Below are positions 45,046-57,650 of a DNA stretch of 64,000 nt, one piece after another. The DNA lies in NCBI RefSeq assembly GCF_003590095.1, contig NW_020800332.1, positions 62,001-126,000 on the forward strand. Direction: 5' to 3'. Each line of letters opens with the position of its first letter. The stretch's first letter is position 1. The DNA is from Trichoplusia ni. Taxonomy: Eukaryota; Arthropoda; Insecta; Lepidoptera; Noctuidae. The notes below the pieces were generated by a model. The model was not told where the DNA came from, searched no databases, and saw only the letters and a program-made list of their open reading frames with translations. Made by a program: the position numbers and the translations under genes.

Positions 45046-46699
45046 CAAAGAACTGGCTGACATAAATACAAGTAGAGTCAGAGTCACTAACGTCCGGGGT
45101 TGTTTAAAAAGTTTTTTTAAAATTAAACTGATGTATTTTAATAAAGATTTATTGGTTTTAAGAAATGAACTGTGGATCCGACGAAAAACTGATTTTCTAT
45201 AAAGTTTGCTAATGACGCAAACCATTATGTGAATTGAACTTCTTGTTAAAGACAAAAACAGTAATGTAATTTTTGATTGACAAGGGCCTAATGTCGTCTT
45301 CGTGTTATCGTAAATCTGAGATCACATAAAGAAAAAAATTAATGGCTCAAGAACCGGAATACTTAATTGTTATAAAAATTAAAAGAGTTTATTATCGTAA
45401 CTCCGAGACCACTTAAGGAAATAAATGATCATAATTATAATAAAAAATAATTAAAACAAAATTGAAGCTGTTTGTTATGTTTTACGTATCGTGTATTCAA
45501 AAAAAAAAATGTTCTAGAATATTACATTGGAATTGAAAAAAATATGTCTGTGCTAAAGGCTTTTATAACATTGGTAAATATGGTATAAATAAACAAAAAT
45601 AATTATAATTTCAATATGTTGGTTTTGTAATAAAACATACTGAATATTTTTCGACACAAAGGTTCTATAGAATGTATGTAGCAGTTACAATGTTGTAAGG
45701 TGTAACTAAATAATGCGTATGTAAATACAAGCCTTTAAACCAAACACTGTGACAGTACTTTCATAATACACTCTACATATTTATTGTTCTTAGTGCGGGT
45801 GTGGTCTTTTGAAAGGCATTGCGCCTTTGTGCATAACTTATTCTCCCATGAAAGGTGGCAACATTCACATAAGCCGTGTGACTTCGGACCTTTGGAGGAA
45901 GATGGCAATTCTGAATTAATTGATTGATCATGCCAAACCCTCGCGCGTAGAGGGTTTTTATTCTTGACCCGACCCAGAATTAAAAATACAATCCAGAATT
46001 AAAATCCTCCTGGTAATATTTTTAATTTTGTATTGTATTCTTTACTTTACACACATTACTGTGTCGCGTAGCTTATTCCGGTAGAAATAACGGTCGCTAG
46101 CAGTTTGGGAGATGTCTAATAGCCTGTACACATGCACGTCAGCTAATTTACCGATATAGGTTTAACTGATTGAAAACTTCCATATTAGGAAAGCGAAATA
46201 TCTCAGAGGCAACATAAACTAAGTACTTGAGAGAGGTTTTTAAAGAATACCGTTAGAAATAAATGATTGGAACAAATTGTGACGTCAAACACCAAACGTT
46301 CAAAATGATAAACGTAACACGATTTTTACACCTACAGTTCTACCTATAGTTCCGAAGTGATACAAAAAATTATTCTTAGAACTCTGATATTCCTATTCCA
46401 CATATCATCTATGCAACTAGCAAGACATTCGCCAAGCCGCTAAGCCGATGCTACATACCGCAACGTGGCAAAAGTTTTTGATTTAAATTTTTTAATGACT
46501 TTATTTGAAATACGTACAGCTGTTTAAGTTATTGGTGCCAATATCTTTCAATGTTTTGTTTTATGATTTTCAGTTAAGTCCCAGCTTAACAGACCGAATA
46601 GCGGTATAAAGTTTTCTCACCATGGTGTTAATTAAAATTTCAAAGTTTCTTTTATCTTTGACGCTTCATAAACGGTTACTTAAATTATTGCGGATATAA

Positions 46700-46878
46700 A
46701 GTATTTGAATGATGTAACGGTTTACTCACGCGTATTTATCGGGGTAGCCCGACTAGTCGAACTGTTCGACTCGCGATCCCGCCGCGTCTGCTCATGATTA
46801 AGGACTCCGGTTGGGTCCGAAACTAGTCGGGCTACCCCGATAAATACGCGTGAGTAAACCGTTACATCATTTAATAAT
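46700..46878. repeat. Snapback element with perfect 49-bp inverted ends, copy A
   Basis: The arm at 46709-46757 (opening ATGATGTAACGGTTTACTCA) is exactly complementary to 46822-46870. The 64-bp core includes GACTCGCGATCCCGCCGCGT. GC-rich against AT-rich flanks. A second copy in opposite orientation is at 58490-58637. Confidence 0.88.
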
Positions 46879-48091
46879 GAATCAGTCTCACGATAGTTAT
46901 TATAAAAATATAAAGTATTTGATTAGTTTGACTGTTAATGTTTCATAGAAAGGTTTCTTATAGACACATAATAGTAAAACTGCTTTTAAGTATTAAAATT
47001 AACTTTTGTTATTTGGTTATTTTTCGACCATATTTATAGGTTATGTACCAAAGTATTTAGAAAGATTGAGACTTTCGAAATACGTAGTTTTTATAGTATG
47101 TATTACGAGGTATATTTAGAAAATACTTAAACAACTGCGCCCCGAAATATTTACCAATGGATAGTGCTTATTTAGATTAGATTAGAATATTCTTTATTGT
47201 ACACCAAAGGGTTGCAGCAGTGATTTATATGTTGATCTAGAAATGCAACAGCTCCCATTCAATGTTTTATCAATATTGGTCTAAACATTTCATTATTTTG
47301 AGGTAGCAAACGAGTACTCATAATTATAAGCATTTGTCTTTGGAAGTCGTGATCATCTCACGGATAACAAAATACAACCTCATTTACAATTTAATTAGAT
47401 AACTCAGTAGTATAACAAAAAATAAATACCACAAAGTAAAACAAAATAGTTTTTTCGCGAAAATAATTAAAAAAAAATATCTTTAGAATGAATCCTCTTT
47501 ATATTTGATACATGTTATTTGTCCAATCGGAAGCTGTCTTTTATCTAATGACTTTTTTATACCAGTTAGGTAAGTGACTACTTATTTTTATATGAACTGA
47601 CCAATGTATATAGCAGTCAATAATATTATATACTTAAGCTCATATTTATGTTGTTTTGTGTAGGTGTAAGCGTATTTTTCTAAGAAATAATTTGTTAAAT
47701 TGACAGAGAAAGCTTACTTATGCTTACGTAGAGTTAAATTTACGACATTCCAAATTGACAGTAATAGGCTTTATCAAAATGTAGTAAGGTATATTTTTCA
47801 GCTTATTCCGCCTAGCCAGTAGCTAACCAACTTTATACGATTTAACCTTTAAAAAAGGTTTGTATACTATAGAATGCAACAAGCTGGCGTAGTGTTTGTT
47901 TCTATGAATTCAACAGTATAGACAAAAAAGTGCAAAAACAATTTTAAAAATATATCGCTCCGAAATACAGTAACTTACAATACGGCCTGGAAAAGAAAGT
48001 ACCAGTATAACACCAGATAAGTACTGAACTCTTACTGCAACCGTTTATATATATTTTCTTAACGAAAGTAATTATACCGCAGTAATTCATT

Positions 48092-48178
48092 TACAAGTGG
48101 GAATCGAACCAACGACACTTCGTGTGCAGCGGGTTTGGCGTGGTGACCTATCACTCTCAGCTATCCGTGCAGTCTATT
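48092..48178 (-). repeat. tRNA-like SINE head
   Basis: On the minus strand: GGATAGCTGAGAGTGATAGG (A-box-like) and, 40 bases on, GTTGGTTCGATTCCCACTT (B-box-like). No acceptor-stem pairing that would make a tRNA gene. Probable SINE head. Confidence 0.5.
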
Positions 48179-49890
48179 AAAACATTTTTTTTAATCTACA
48201 TTCTTTCATCAACTTCAATACTTACTGTACATTACAATTGACTTCATTCATGTGGACATTGTCCCTGACATAATGTTCTGGTTTAAGGCAAACAAGTTTG
48301 TTTATGGAGAGAAAACAATTACACTAATTATTTGAAGACGTTGGGTTTCAGTTAATGCACGAATCAGGTTTACAAGGTTACGACAAAATGTCAATTGTTT
48401 TTTTTTTCGTACATGAAATTCATGAGTTATTTATTTGCTAAACTATTTTTGCAATAAATTAAACTAAACTAATATTTATATTTTTAAAACTGTATCAATA
48501 TAAAATGAAAAATATACATAATTTACAAAGCGTCAAAAAAGTCGACAGATCATTGGTTTTTGGTCACATCATTGTTGATTAAAAGAAATATAAACAGTAT
48601 TTTTCTGTAAGGTTTATGAAAAATTACGACCCCATTATTTATACAATAAGGTAATTTACTGAACTTTCTGCCTCTAAAACATTACTAAATATTTAAATTG
48701 TGGAAGCATCACAGCGCAGAGCTACCCTTCGTTTTAGTAAAAAAATTATTTAGTGTTTAAATATCAATTTAAGTTTCCCACCATAAGTTTAATACTTATT
48801 AACGTTTATGTTCGTCAAAGTAAGCATTTGAAATTTAGTTTTCTTAAGCGTCTAATGGGAAAACTTAGTAATCCTATAGCAAGAAACTCATAACAAAATA
48901 GCTATATTTGGTGAGAGAAACGTGATGTATTTGTTGGTTTCGACTCAAGAATGTGAAAACATTAACATCTTTTAATAGGCCTTACGAGAATATTGTTAGG
49001 CCAAATACTTTCTAATAGGTATGATGTAGTTTTGTGAGGTTTAAGATTGGGCTTTGATCGCTTCACTAATCCTTACAGACGTGTGTGTGTTTCAACAGTT
49101 ATACGCCTACTGCTTTTCTGTTTTATTTAGACAAACAAATACTGAAAAAAAAAGTTTGGTATTCCCTTAAATTATCTACTAAACGCGTACAAGGACAGTG
49201 CGGTATATGTAGAGAGAGAGTGCTGGAGCGAGACGAAATTATACATACACGTTTTACGAGATACAGACGGCAATATTCTGTACCTTCTTCCCGAAGTACC
49301 AAGTTACATCGGCTGCATTGTACTTAATTAAAAGACTTTCATTGAGATTATTGTAACAGAAAATGTATAAAAGAGATTACAAATTACGGCAACGGGAATC
49401 GAAAAACATAGATATGTAGTTGCCAGTACCTTCACGATTTTTGTTCTTTCCGGATACAAACCGTAACGTGGTGTGTAACATAAGTCTGTAGACGAATGTA
49501 ATAAAAATATTAATAAAGATTATAAAACTTGGAAGAATATTTAATTACGAGAACAAGAAATCTAAAAAGAAAAAACTAAGTGTAGGTACCTAGTAATTGA
49601 AAACTTTTTTAAGATTTAGATAACATTTAAAATTATCATATTTTATGGAAATTTGAGCGACTTGTTTTCTTTGTTTCTTAAATTCCATGAGCAATTTAAT
49701 TAACTCTGAGCGGATAAAACTGCGTCTACTAGTGTCTAATTAAATAAGTCAGTTATTGATTTGATTAATACGACCAGTATATAATGTTATCCAATGTTAT
49801 TGAATAACTTAATTAACAAAAGTAATGTTAGATTAATAAAACTCGTGCTTTAAAGTAAATAGTTTTTAATCCGAGTAATAAAAATATTGA

Positions 49891-49948
49891 TTACTAGTAA
49901 TAAGTAGGTACTAGTAATACTAGTAATACTAGTAATAACTAGTAATAT
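49891..49948. repeat. ACTAGTAAT tandem repeat
   Basis: About five units of ACTAGTAAT, some interrupted, with the palindromic ACTAGT in each unit. Confidence 0.8.
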
Positions 49949-49954
49949 CTGTAA

Positions 49955-50085
49955 TCCATCCACCGTCATCCACGCGGATGACGTTGCACGGCGGTTCAGG
50001 TTTAGTCAGTAAGAGTCTGACATTACCCATTTCTTTCCCCGAGGGAGTGGGTGTCCATGAGGATTCCCCACCCTTAACAAAAAAA
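49955..50085. repeat. Fragment of a dispersed moth repeat
   Basis: Contains CACGCGGATGACGTTGCACG, TAGTCAGTAAGAGTCTGACA and GAGGGAGTGGGTGTCCATGA. I recall this phrase as highly repeated in moth genomes; it is not confirmed here because only one copy is in the window. Confidence 0.5.
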
Positions 50086-50428
50086 GGTAGGTATATATTA
50101 TGTGTAATGAAATAAATTCCAAAATAATCAATTCTTTTTTTTTATGATCCCATGTTTTCTTTACAGAAATTTATAGGAGAGTCCTAATATCTTATTTACC
50201 CGTAAAAGAAATATTCTAAAAAGTCCTACCTATGCTTCAAAATCTAAAAACTAAAATATTCTAGTTATAAAGTTACTAGAGCACTCTAAATTGTGCAGAT
50301 CTACAGACTTTAAAACAATAAACCTCAGTTAAATTAATAATTTTAAGTGTTTGCGTAATCCCGTCTTTGTTAATCAGAGCAAAGTATAATTAACAACACA
50401 AAACACAGACGAAAGTCATAAAATATCT

Positions 50429-50490
50429 AGTAAAATAGTTTAGACTGTGTTAAATATTATATTATTTAACACAGTCTAAACTATTTTACT
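50429..50490. repeat. Perfect 27-bp hairpin
   Basis: The arms 50429-50455 and 50464-50490 are exactly complementary (opening AGTAAAATAGTTTAGACTGT), with an eight-base AT spacer. Confidence 0.9.
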
Positions 50491-50808
50491 GTCTAATTTT
50501 CAGTTTAAATTACATAAGTATTTTAAATAATATCTTGAGTCTACATTGAATAAAGACCGGTCATTTTCTGTTTTAAATATTTTTAGTTTTTTAAGTTTTA
50601 GTAGATAGCTGAAACAATATTCTTTTGTTCATTTGTTAATTACAAATAATGTTAAATAATGTCAACAAAAATATTAATTAATTAATAAACATTTTTGATG
50701 TAAACAAACAATAGTTTGGATACAAACTAAATGTTATAAAATATGTATGGCAGTACTCGTTTCAATTCTGAAATACCTTAACAATATAATAAAATAATCT
50801 TAAGCTAA

Positions 50809-50901
50809 TTAGGCCTGATTCGCACCCGGGCTTTTTTAACGCCCGTTAAAAAGCGTTCAAATAGAACAAACAATTTCCAAGTACATGCGAATCAGGCCTT
50901 A
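50809..50901. mobile_element. 87-bp Harbinger-like MITE with TTA target duplication
   Basis: Element 50812-50898 has 13-bp inverted ends GGCCTGATTCGCA / TGCGAATCAGGCC and is flanked on both sides by TTA. A three-base TTA/TAA duplication is the PIF/Harbinger signature; superfamily assignment is inference. Confidence 0.7.
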
Positions 50902-51580
50902 AGTATAAAGCATAAATTGTCATAAAAGTAAGTAGGTAAGTTAGTTAGAAACAATACCACGCCAACCACTGTTTGTATTATTTTTACATTCACATATAGG
51001 TATACAAGACATTGTGAACCGCGGTTATGTAGGCAAAACAATATTTACCGGCAATCATTATGATTATCGAGAACCGTGGCCGAGGTTTCAGTTACAAAAT
51101 TATTTTTTATGAAAGTCAGAATTTTTAAACTATTCATAAAAAATCCAGAAAGTATGCTCTTCTCTTTCTAATTTCAACTTTGTGTTTGTTTGCCCCAAAA
51201 CAAGATGGGTTGGCAAACTTGACAAACATTAAAGAGACAACGAGTTGAATTTTTACAAAACATACTACTCACAGTACTCACATCGTTCAATCAAGAAACA
51301 GAGCTGTAGTCCAAACAGAAAAAAAATCGCATTATAAAAATGCTAGCGGACATTAAACACAGTAAAATTGCTTAATTGAATAGATACTTTAATGTTTATG
51401 GCCTATATTCAAAGCCTACGTAGAGATAATAACAATTAAATAATAAAAATAAACATTAAATATCGCTTATTTTAAAAACGAGAAATAATGCGCTAGAGTA
51501 ATTAAAAATAAAGTAGATTACAATCCTTAAGAAATTACTAACGGCGCATACAAACAAAACCGACCAGAATTATTTATTTA

Positions 51581-51830
51581 CTAGCAGTTGCCCGCGACTT
51601 CGTCCGCGTGGTTGGAAGATATAAGTTATGACACCTTGGGTTACAATATCGCAATTTTTTTGCGGAACCCTAATATTTTTGAAATAAATTATAGCCTATG
51701 TTCAGCGGAGATAATGTAGCTTCTTAACAATGAAATAATTTTTCAAATCAGACCAGTCGTTTCGAAGCCTATTCGTGTCAAACAAACAATCAAATATTTC
51801 CTCTTTAAAATATTAGTATAGAAGTATAGA
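51581..51830 (-). repeat. Helitron-like element, reverse orientation
   Basis: Begins CTAGCAGTTGCCCGCGACTT and ends TATTAGTATAGAAGTATAGA; includes CAAACAAACAATC. Same subfamily as 16825-17116. Confidence 0.75.
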
Positions 51831-51965
51831 CAAGTAACAACAGCATAACGAATGAATGGCCAATAACTGTTGATTATTCCCACCTGTGTTCACATAACTG
51901 TCACTAGTTACACCTTATTGATTCACTTTCATATTATCAAAGCGAACTACCGCGCTTCCATTAAC

Positions 51966-52020
51966 GTGGAAAAGAGATGCCGTCATGCCGCTCTACATTT
52001 TGTAGCGTTCTGTCACTCTC
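51966..52020. repeat. GTTGTGGAA foldback family, decayed copy
   Basis: Reads GTGGAAAAGAGATGCCGTCA, GCCGCTCTACATTTTGTAGC and GTTCTGTCACTCTC. The right terminal TTCCAC is lost. Confidence 0.5.
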
Positions 52021-52040
52021 CCTCTACTAACGATATTAAT

Positions 52041-52285
52041 CTATACTAATATACAAAGCTGAAAAGTTTGTTTGTTTGTTTGAACGCGCTTATCTCAGAA
52101 ACTACTGGTTCAAATTCTGTTTGTGTTAAATAGACCATTCATCGAGGAAGGTTTTAGGCTATATAACATCACGCTGCGACTAATAGGAGCGAAGATACAA
52201 TAGAAAATGTGGAAAAAACAGGGTAGGTATAAATCATAACTTATATCTTCTAACCACGCGGACGAAGTCGCGGGCAACAGCTAGT
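52041..52285 (+). repeat. Helitron-like element, forward, well preserved
   Basis: Runs from CTATACTAATATACAAAGCT through ACTACTGGTTCAAATTC and CATCACGCTGCGACTAATAG to GAAGTCGCGGGCAACAGCTAGT-type end at 52281-52285. Confidence 0.8.
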
Positions 52286-52579
52286 ATAAGATATGGCGAT
52301 GGCAAAGCTATCTCCAAACTAATTTGTCAAATGATCCGAAGATACGACACAGGAATTACGGAGTGCATGACACTGAGTTTAATGACCCTAACTGTTGTAA
52401 AAAGAGTTAAAAATATACGCATGCATTTTCCTCATACAAAAATATATAAATAACATTATAATTTCGGAAATCTTACCTGGGATTCTTTGCAAGAACAAGA
52501 CTTTACGAATACGCGTATTAAACCTTTTTTATGCTAAATCATGATATGACTCCTCCATTCGTGTTGAACGGAATGGAGT

Positions 52580-52650
52580 GTCAGTATTTTACTGTCTAAA
52601 ACCCAACCATGACATGTTCCTTTCTTGGCCCTTAATAAAAGCTTAAAGTT
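52580..52650 (+). repeat. Dispersed repeat related to 44925-45045
   Basis: Contains TTTTACTGTCTAAAACCCA and ACATGTTCCTTTCTTGGCCC. Confidence 0.45.
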
Positions 52651-55210
52651 ACGTTAAAATCGGTTGTCAGATGTAAATAGTAGTAGAGTAGTTGAGTGGA
52701 CGACCTTGTGATACATAAAGTGTTCGAACCTTGAACTCGTGAACACTAAACACTAACTATACAGAGTGTACCGACCAGGTACAGTTAGACATAATTAGAC
52801 CTCTAGTCTCAGTCATTAAACCTTTAACCTTAATGACCCATAGATATTATAGAAGTCTTTAGCCTACATCACTCGTCATTTATCATAAGTGCTGTTAGCT
52901 CATCAAACCTAAATGATAAAACCATTAGATGATCACTATTAAGCCAGAATTATTGATTGCTATTTAATTGGTCACGTTCTCAATGAATTGATAAGTTATT
53001 TGATACGAAACTGTGTTCTGTAGCTATTAACCTTAGTCGAAAATAGAATAAAAAAAATCACGGATACTCAAATTCGTTTATCGATAAAACGAGTATTCAT
53101 AGGATTATTTTGGTAAAACTTCGACTTGTTTTTTTCACATTCTCCATTAATCAACATAATATCATAAATTATCTCAAATAAACTACAATTATAAATAGGC
53201 TAAACATAACAAATAGGTTGAGTGACAATTTATGAACATAAAAATTTCAAATGTTTAGCTTTAACAGTTCATGAATAAATAAAGTTGATTATGAAAGAAG
53301 ACGTCCAAACTACAAATATCACCGATATTTCTTAGCTCCTACATATTTACTTGCATTATCAAACGCACGCATGTAGCTTAAAAGGCCTTGTTTCGCCTCG
53401 GTCAAGGATTCAGTCTTTATCGACACATTCGTTCGAATACATATCGCTACATACAATTCGTCGCCCTACTATTGTTGGCAAGAACAACAAACAAATAAAA
53501 GCAAGGTTGTGCACTCGAATTACTACTTTTACACGCACGAAATTTAATAAAAATATACGAAATGTCCTTAAAAATATATTGGCTTTCAAATCTGTGGAAC
53601 TTTTGAAAAATATTCAGAATATTTCTGTTTAGTACGGCTTCAAGACAATTAATTTTAACAGAACAAAAATCAATATATCGAAATGTGTTTGTATAGGTGT
53701 TTGTTTACTCTCTAGGCTCAAACAACGGGCATTTGGAATGGTATGGAGGAGCTGAGACCTGGAATTCACACATAGGATATCTACTTCTATCCGACTGCGT
53801 TAAATAAGGGTATCTAATGTTATTAAAGCTCTAAGCGATATTCAGGCGAGCGAAGCTGCGAGCAACAGCAAGTCTACCGATATGAAAATAATTTTCGTAA
53901 ATCCTTACACAACAACATGTTAAGAATGTGCCAATGCAATCTAATAGTGTTAACAATTTTTTTTTAATAAATTTATTTTATAGCTATAAAGATATGCCAA
54001 ATTGTTAATAAATCATGCTTAACTTTTTGTTTAATCTAATTGATTGATTACTAACGTATTTTGCTTGCCTTTCAATCTAACCGCACAATGCAAAATGATG
54101 AGTAAGTAAATGTAGTCCTAAAGAAACCGCAAATTAAATACTTTATTTTCTATCACAAAGTCTCATATTAAGAACATACCTACCAATATAATGGTAATAT
54201 TAAATTGCGTATACAATAATTGCCATTATTAAAAACCGGTTGTTTTAAGTATTGGCGATTACATCGAAAATAACTACTTTTGAAATCGGTCAAGGTGACG
54301 TTTTCTTTACAATTTTAAATTACGATTGTTAATTCGCCATAGCGTTCGATTTTACACCTATAGCAATTTGCAAATTAACAAATGTTGCCTAGTAATTAAG
54401 TATACATGTAACCGCCTAACGACATATATTATGAGTAACAAGAAATTGGTAGAAAACCGAGATTCCATTCCACTTAAAATATTTTACGATTTCAAATGGC
54501 CTAAGCCTATATTTAAATGGTTACATATCTGCATATCATATTCATTAAGATACTGGCAATACAGGGCACACCGGTCTGTAAATAATTAAATTCCGAATTC
54601 TTCCGACTGACCACAGATTATTTTTATTTTTATTATAGGCATAGGCTTTGGGCATGGGCCTCTATATTAGTAAGATGACTTCTGTAGCTTTTTTTATCCA
54701 CTGCTTACCAATTATTCTAATTGAAGATATTAATAATGTAGTTTATTAACTTAATCGTTAAAAAGATTCCATTATAATCTGCCGTTGCGCTTTCCCTATT
54801 TCTTTTCTCGCTAATAGTATATTTTCACTAACCGTTTATGAATTCTAGAGTTATCTTAGTTATATATCGATCTATATTATTAATGTTTGCCCGCGTTTTG
54901 ATTTTCCTCGTTATTATGTTAATAAGCACATTGTATCATGTACAGAGTAATTACATTTGTAGATAATATCTCATTTGTCGTCAGATTGTTCGCTTAGATT
55001 TAAGATGCTAATCATATTCAGGATTAAAGGTTTCAGACCATTAAAGGTCGCGTGTCAAGCTTACATCAACTGAATAGATAAACGGTTGATTAATACAATG
55101 TCTGTTTTAGTAGAGGGTGAAGTTTTTATACTCAAAACTTTGTAATATAGAAAGTTCGGTTAGAAGGAAAGAGTTCAAATCTTAAATAACAATTAATGAT
55201 GCTGAAAATG

Positions 55211-55449
55211 TCTGTTTCGGAAGGCACGTTAAATTGTGGGTCCCGGCTGTTATTCCTACATCTTTGTCAGTCGTTACAGGTAGTCAGAAGCTTGAAAAGT
55301 CTGACAATCAGTCTAACCAAGGGGTATCGTGTTGCCCAGGTAAATGGGTTGAGGAGGTCAGATAGGCAGTCGCTCCTTGTAAAACACTGGTACTTAGCTG
55401 AAACCGGTTAGACTGGTAGCCGACCCCAACATAGTTGGGAAAAGCTGAA
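55211..55449 (+). repeat. GATGAT-tail family repeat, longest copy, tail lost
   Basis: Contains TTTCGGAAGGCACGTTAAAT, CGTTACAGGTAGTCAGAAGC, GGGGTATCGTGTTGCCCAGG and AACATAGTTGGGAAAAGCTG. The usual GATGAT end is missing. Confidence 0.75.
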
Positions 55450-56107
55450 AACGCTGTCGTAATTTCAATTCTGTTGGTTATGTTGTAGATATTTTTACGA
55501 TCGCGAATTTAACATAAAAAAAATCCGACACAATTTAAATATTATGAAACGCATAATACTTATAAACCTATTTTCTTTTACACAGAATAAATATTTTCAC
55601 TGGCATCCTACAGATCCGCTTTCGTATAATTCAAATTCTTACGACTCACTTACGTAGCAATTTTGTAATGATGCACAATCAAGCCGGGGTGAAGCTATTA
55701 GAACCGTCCAGTTTACTGATCCAACAAGATAATGTAGTTAGTTTTCCTCTAAGAAATTATTAGACTTGTTTGTAGCGGAGAGCTAATAATTAAAAAAAAA
55801 AGTTTAATATCATAATGACGACAGTTATGAATTTATGATTTAAAGACCTACTACAAAAAGTGAGCAAATCATATAATACGTATGTATTTTGTACTTGTAT
55901 TCGTCAAACACCTGCTCTACAAAATAACGAATTATACATTTTATTGTTTTCTAAGTATTATGTATTTATAGTAACTGTGAACGTGGCCGGTATGTAACTG
56001 ATTTTTTGCTTAAATTAGAGTTAATAGTTTCTAAATATGAATATAATAGTTAAGTACGTTTAGTACGTGATCAATGACAAACGACATTGAGTTTTAACCT
56101 ATGTAAT

Positions 56108-56367
56108 GTATACTAATATATAAAGCTGAAGAGTTTGTTTGTTTGTTTGTTTGAACGGCTAATCTCAGGAACTACTGGTCCAAATTGAAAAATTCTTTTT
56201 GTGTTGAATAGACCATTCATCGAGGAAGGCTTTAGTCTATAAACCATCACGCTGCGACTAATAGGAACGAAGATACAATGGAAAATGTGAAAAAAACAGG
56301 GCAGGCAGGTATAAATCATAACTTATATCTTCTACCCACGGGGACGAAGTCGCAGGCAACAGCTAGT
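56108..56367 (+). repeat. Helitron-like element, forward, well preserved
   Basis: Near-identical order to 52041-52285: TATACTAATATATAAAGCTG, GTTTGTTTGTTTGTTTG, CATCACGCTGCGACTAATAG and end CAACAGCTAGT. Confidence 0.8.
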
Positions 56368-56656
56368 GTAAGTATATGTATTTAAGAGCTAGAGCTATGT
56401 TAGAGCTTATTTAATGATTATTTGTCATAAGTATCGGTAATTCCGTATTACGTATTGACATGATTGCTATAAATACTTGTAAGTATGAGGTTCAGGTAAT
56501 TAAACGTTATAATAGTAGTTATTATAGGCTAAACCAGTGTGAAGGTCGACTTATTGTAAAAATATCTACCTCTTTTTGTAATTCTGACGTACACACTTTA
56601 AATAATTTGTGTCGCAATTATAATGGGCTCAATAGATACTGACTACTGGCTAGCTG

Positions 56657-56772
56657 ATTAAGGGGTATCGCGTTGTCCAAGTAACTGAGTTGCAGAGGAT
56701 AGCCAGCTGTATCCGATTAGACTGGACGCAGGCCTCGACATAGTTGGGAAAAGTCTAGTATGATGATGAGAT
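56657..56772 (+). repeat. GATGAT-tail family repeat, truncated
   Basis: Contains AAGGGGTATCGCGTTGTCCA, GATTAGACTGGACGCAGGCC and ATAGTTGGGAAAAGTCTAGT, ending TGATGATGAG. The middle part is deleted. Confidence 0.65.
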
Positions 56773-57615
56773 ACTAATCCTTGCTCCCTGCCCCTGGTAA
56801 ATGACCTCAGCTCCTGTACTTTATCTTAATATAATTATGGAGTAGCCAAAACATAAAAGAAATCTTAATTTGTAACCATTTAACGGTTGTAAATAGCCAA
56901 GATAAATATGTATTTGAACGCTGGGCAAACTTTTATTTAAGATCAAATACTAAGTACCAACAATGTACTTAAATTTACTAACGGTAATATTTTCTGTGTA
57001 TATGCTCCCGCCACACGAGATAGTGACGTTGTTGTTAGCGTCCAACAAAAAACGCCAGCCCTATTTATTTTAAAAATAAATATTTCTTATAATTTATTAC
57101 AGAAGTTCGTAACAGTAAACATTCATGGTCATAATATGAACTTCGACCATTCAGAGTACATTTATTAATTGTCACGTTATATTCATCAGAGGTTCTCAAC
57201 ATTAATATTAACACAAATAGTACCGGTATATCTTAACTGTTATGTTTTATAGCTTATGAACGAAAACATATAAACTTTATAGATCAATCAAATACGTCAT
57301 AACAACACACGTTATTGCTGGCTATACGTTCGTCTTGTTTTAGAGGTTGTAAAACAATTCACATTTTACACCTTAAGAACATTTTCCTGGACGTTATCCC
57401 TGAAATTTTTCGATTGGTTTGTTATAAGTAATGTGTGTGTAAGTGTGCTAGTATTATTTTGGGAGTATATCGAAAAACAAAATGATTGTGATGAACCTAT
57501 CATCGCCATCAGTTTATGTGATGCAATAAAATTAAAAACCTATCCAATGCTTGTCGTACTCGAAACACTGAGAGTTCTTTATAGACGTAAAAATAATATA
57601 AGAGAAAAAAAATCT

Positions 57616-57650
57616 GTATCAACCAAACATAGGCAATGTTTGGTTGATAC
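57616..57650. repeat. Perfect 15-bp hairpin
   Basis: GTATCAACCAAACAT at 57616-57630 pairs exactly with 57636-57650 around the five-base loop AGGCA. Confidence 0.85.

Noticed and set aside
48092..48178. A tRNA gene
   Set aside because: A- and B-box-like motifs are present but I cannot build acceptor or anticodon stems; a SINE head is more likely.
54326..54589. 87-codon open frame
   Set aside because: No domain, AT-rich composition and no splice or repeat support; probably chance.
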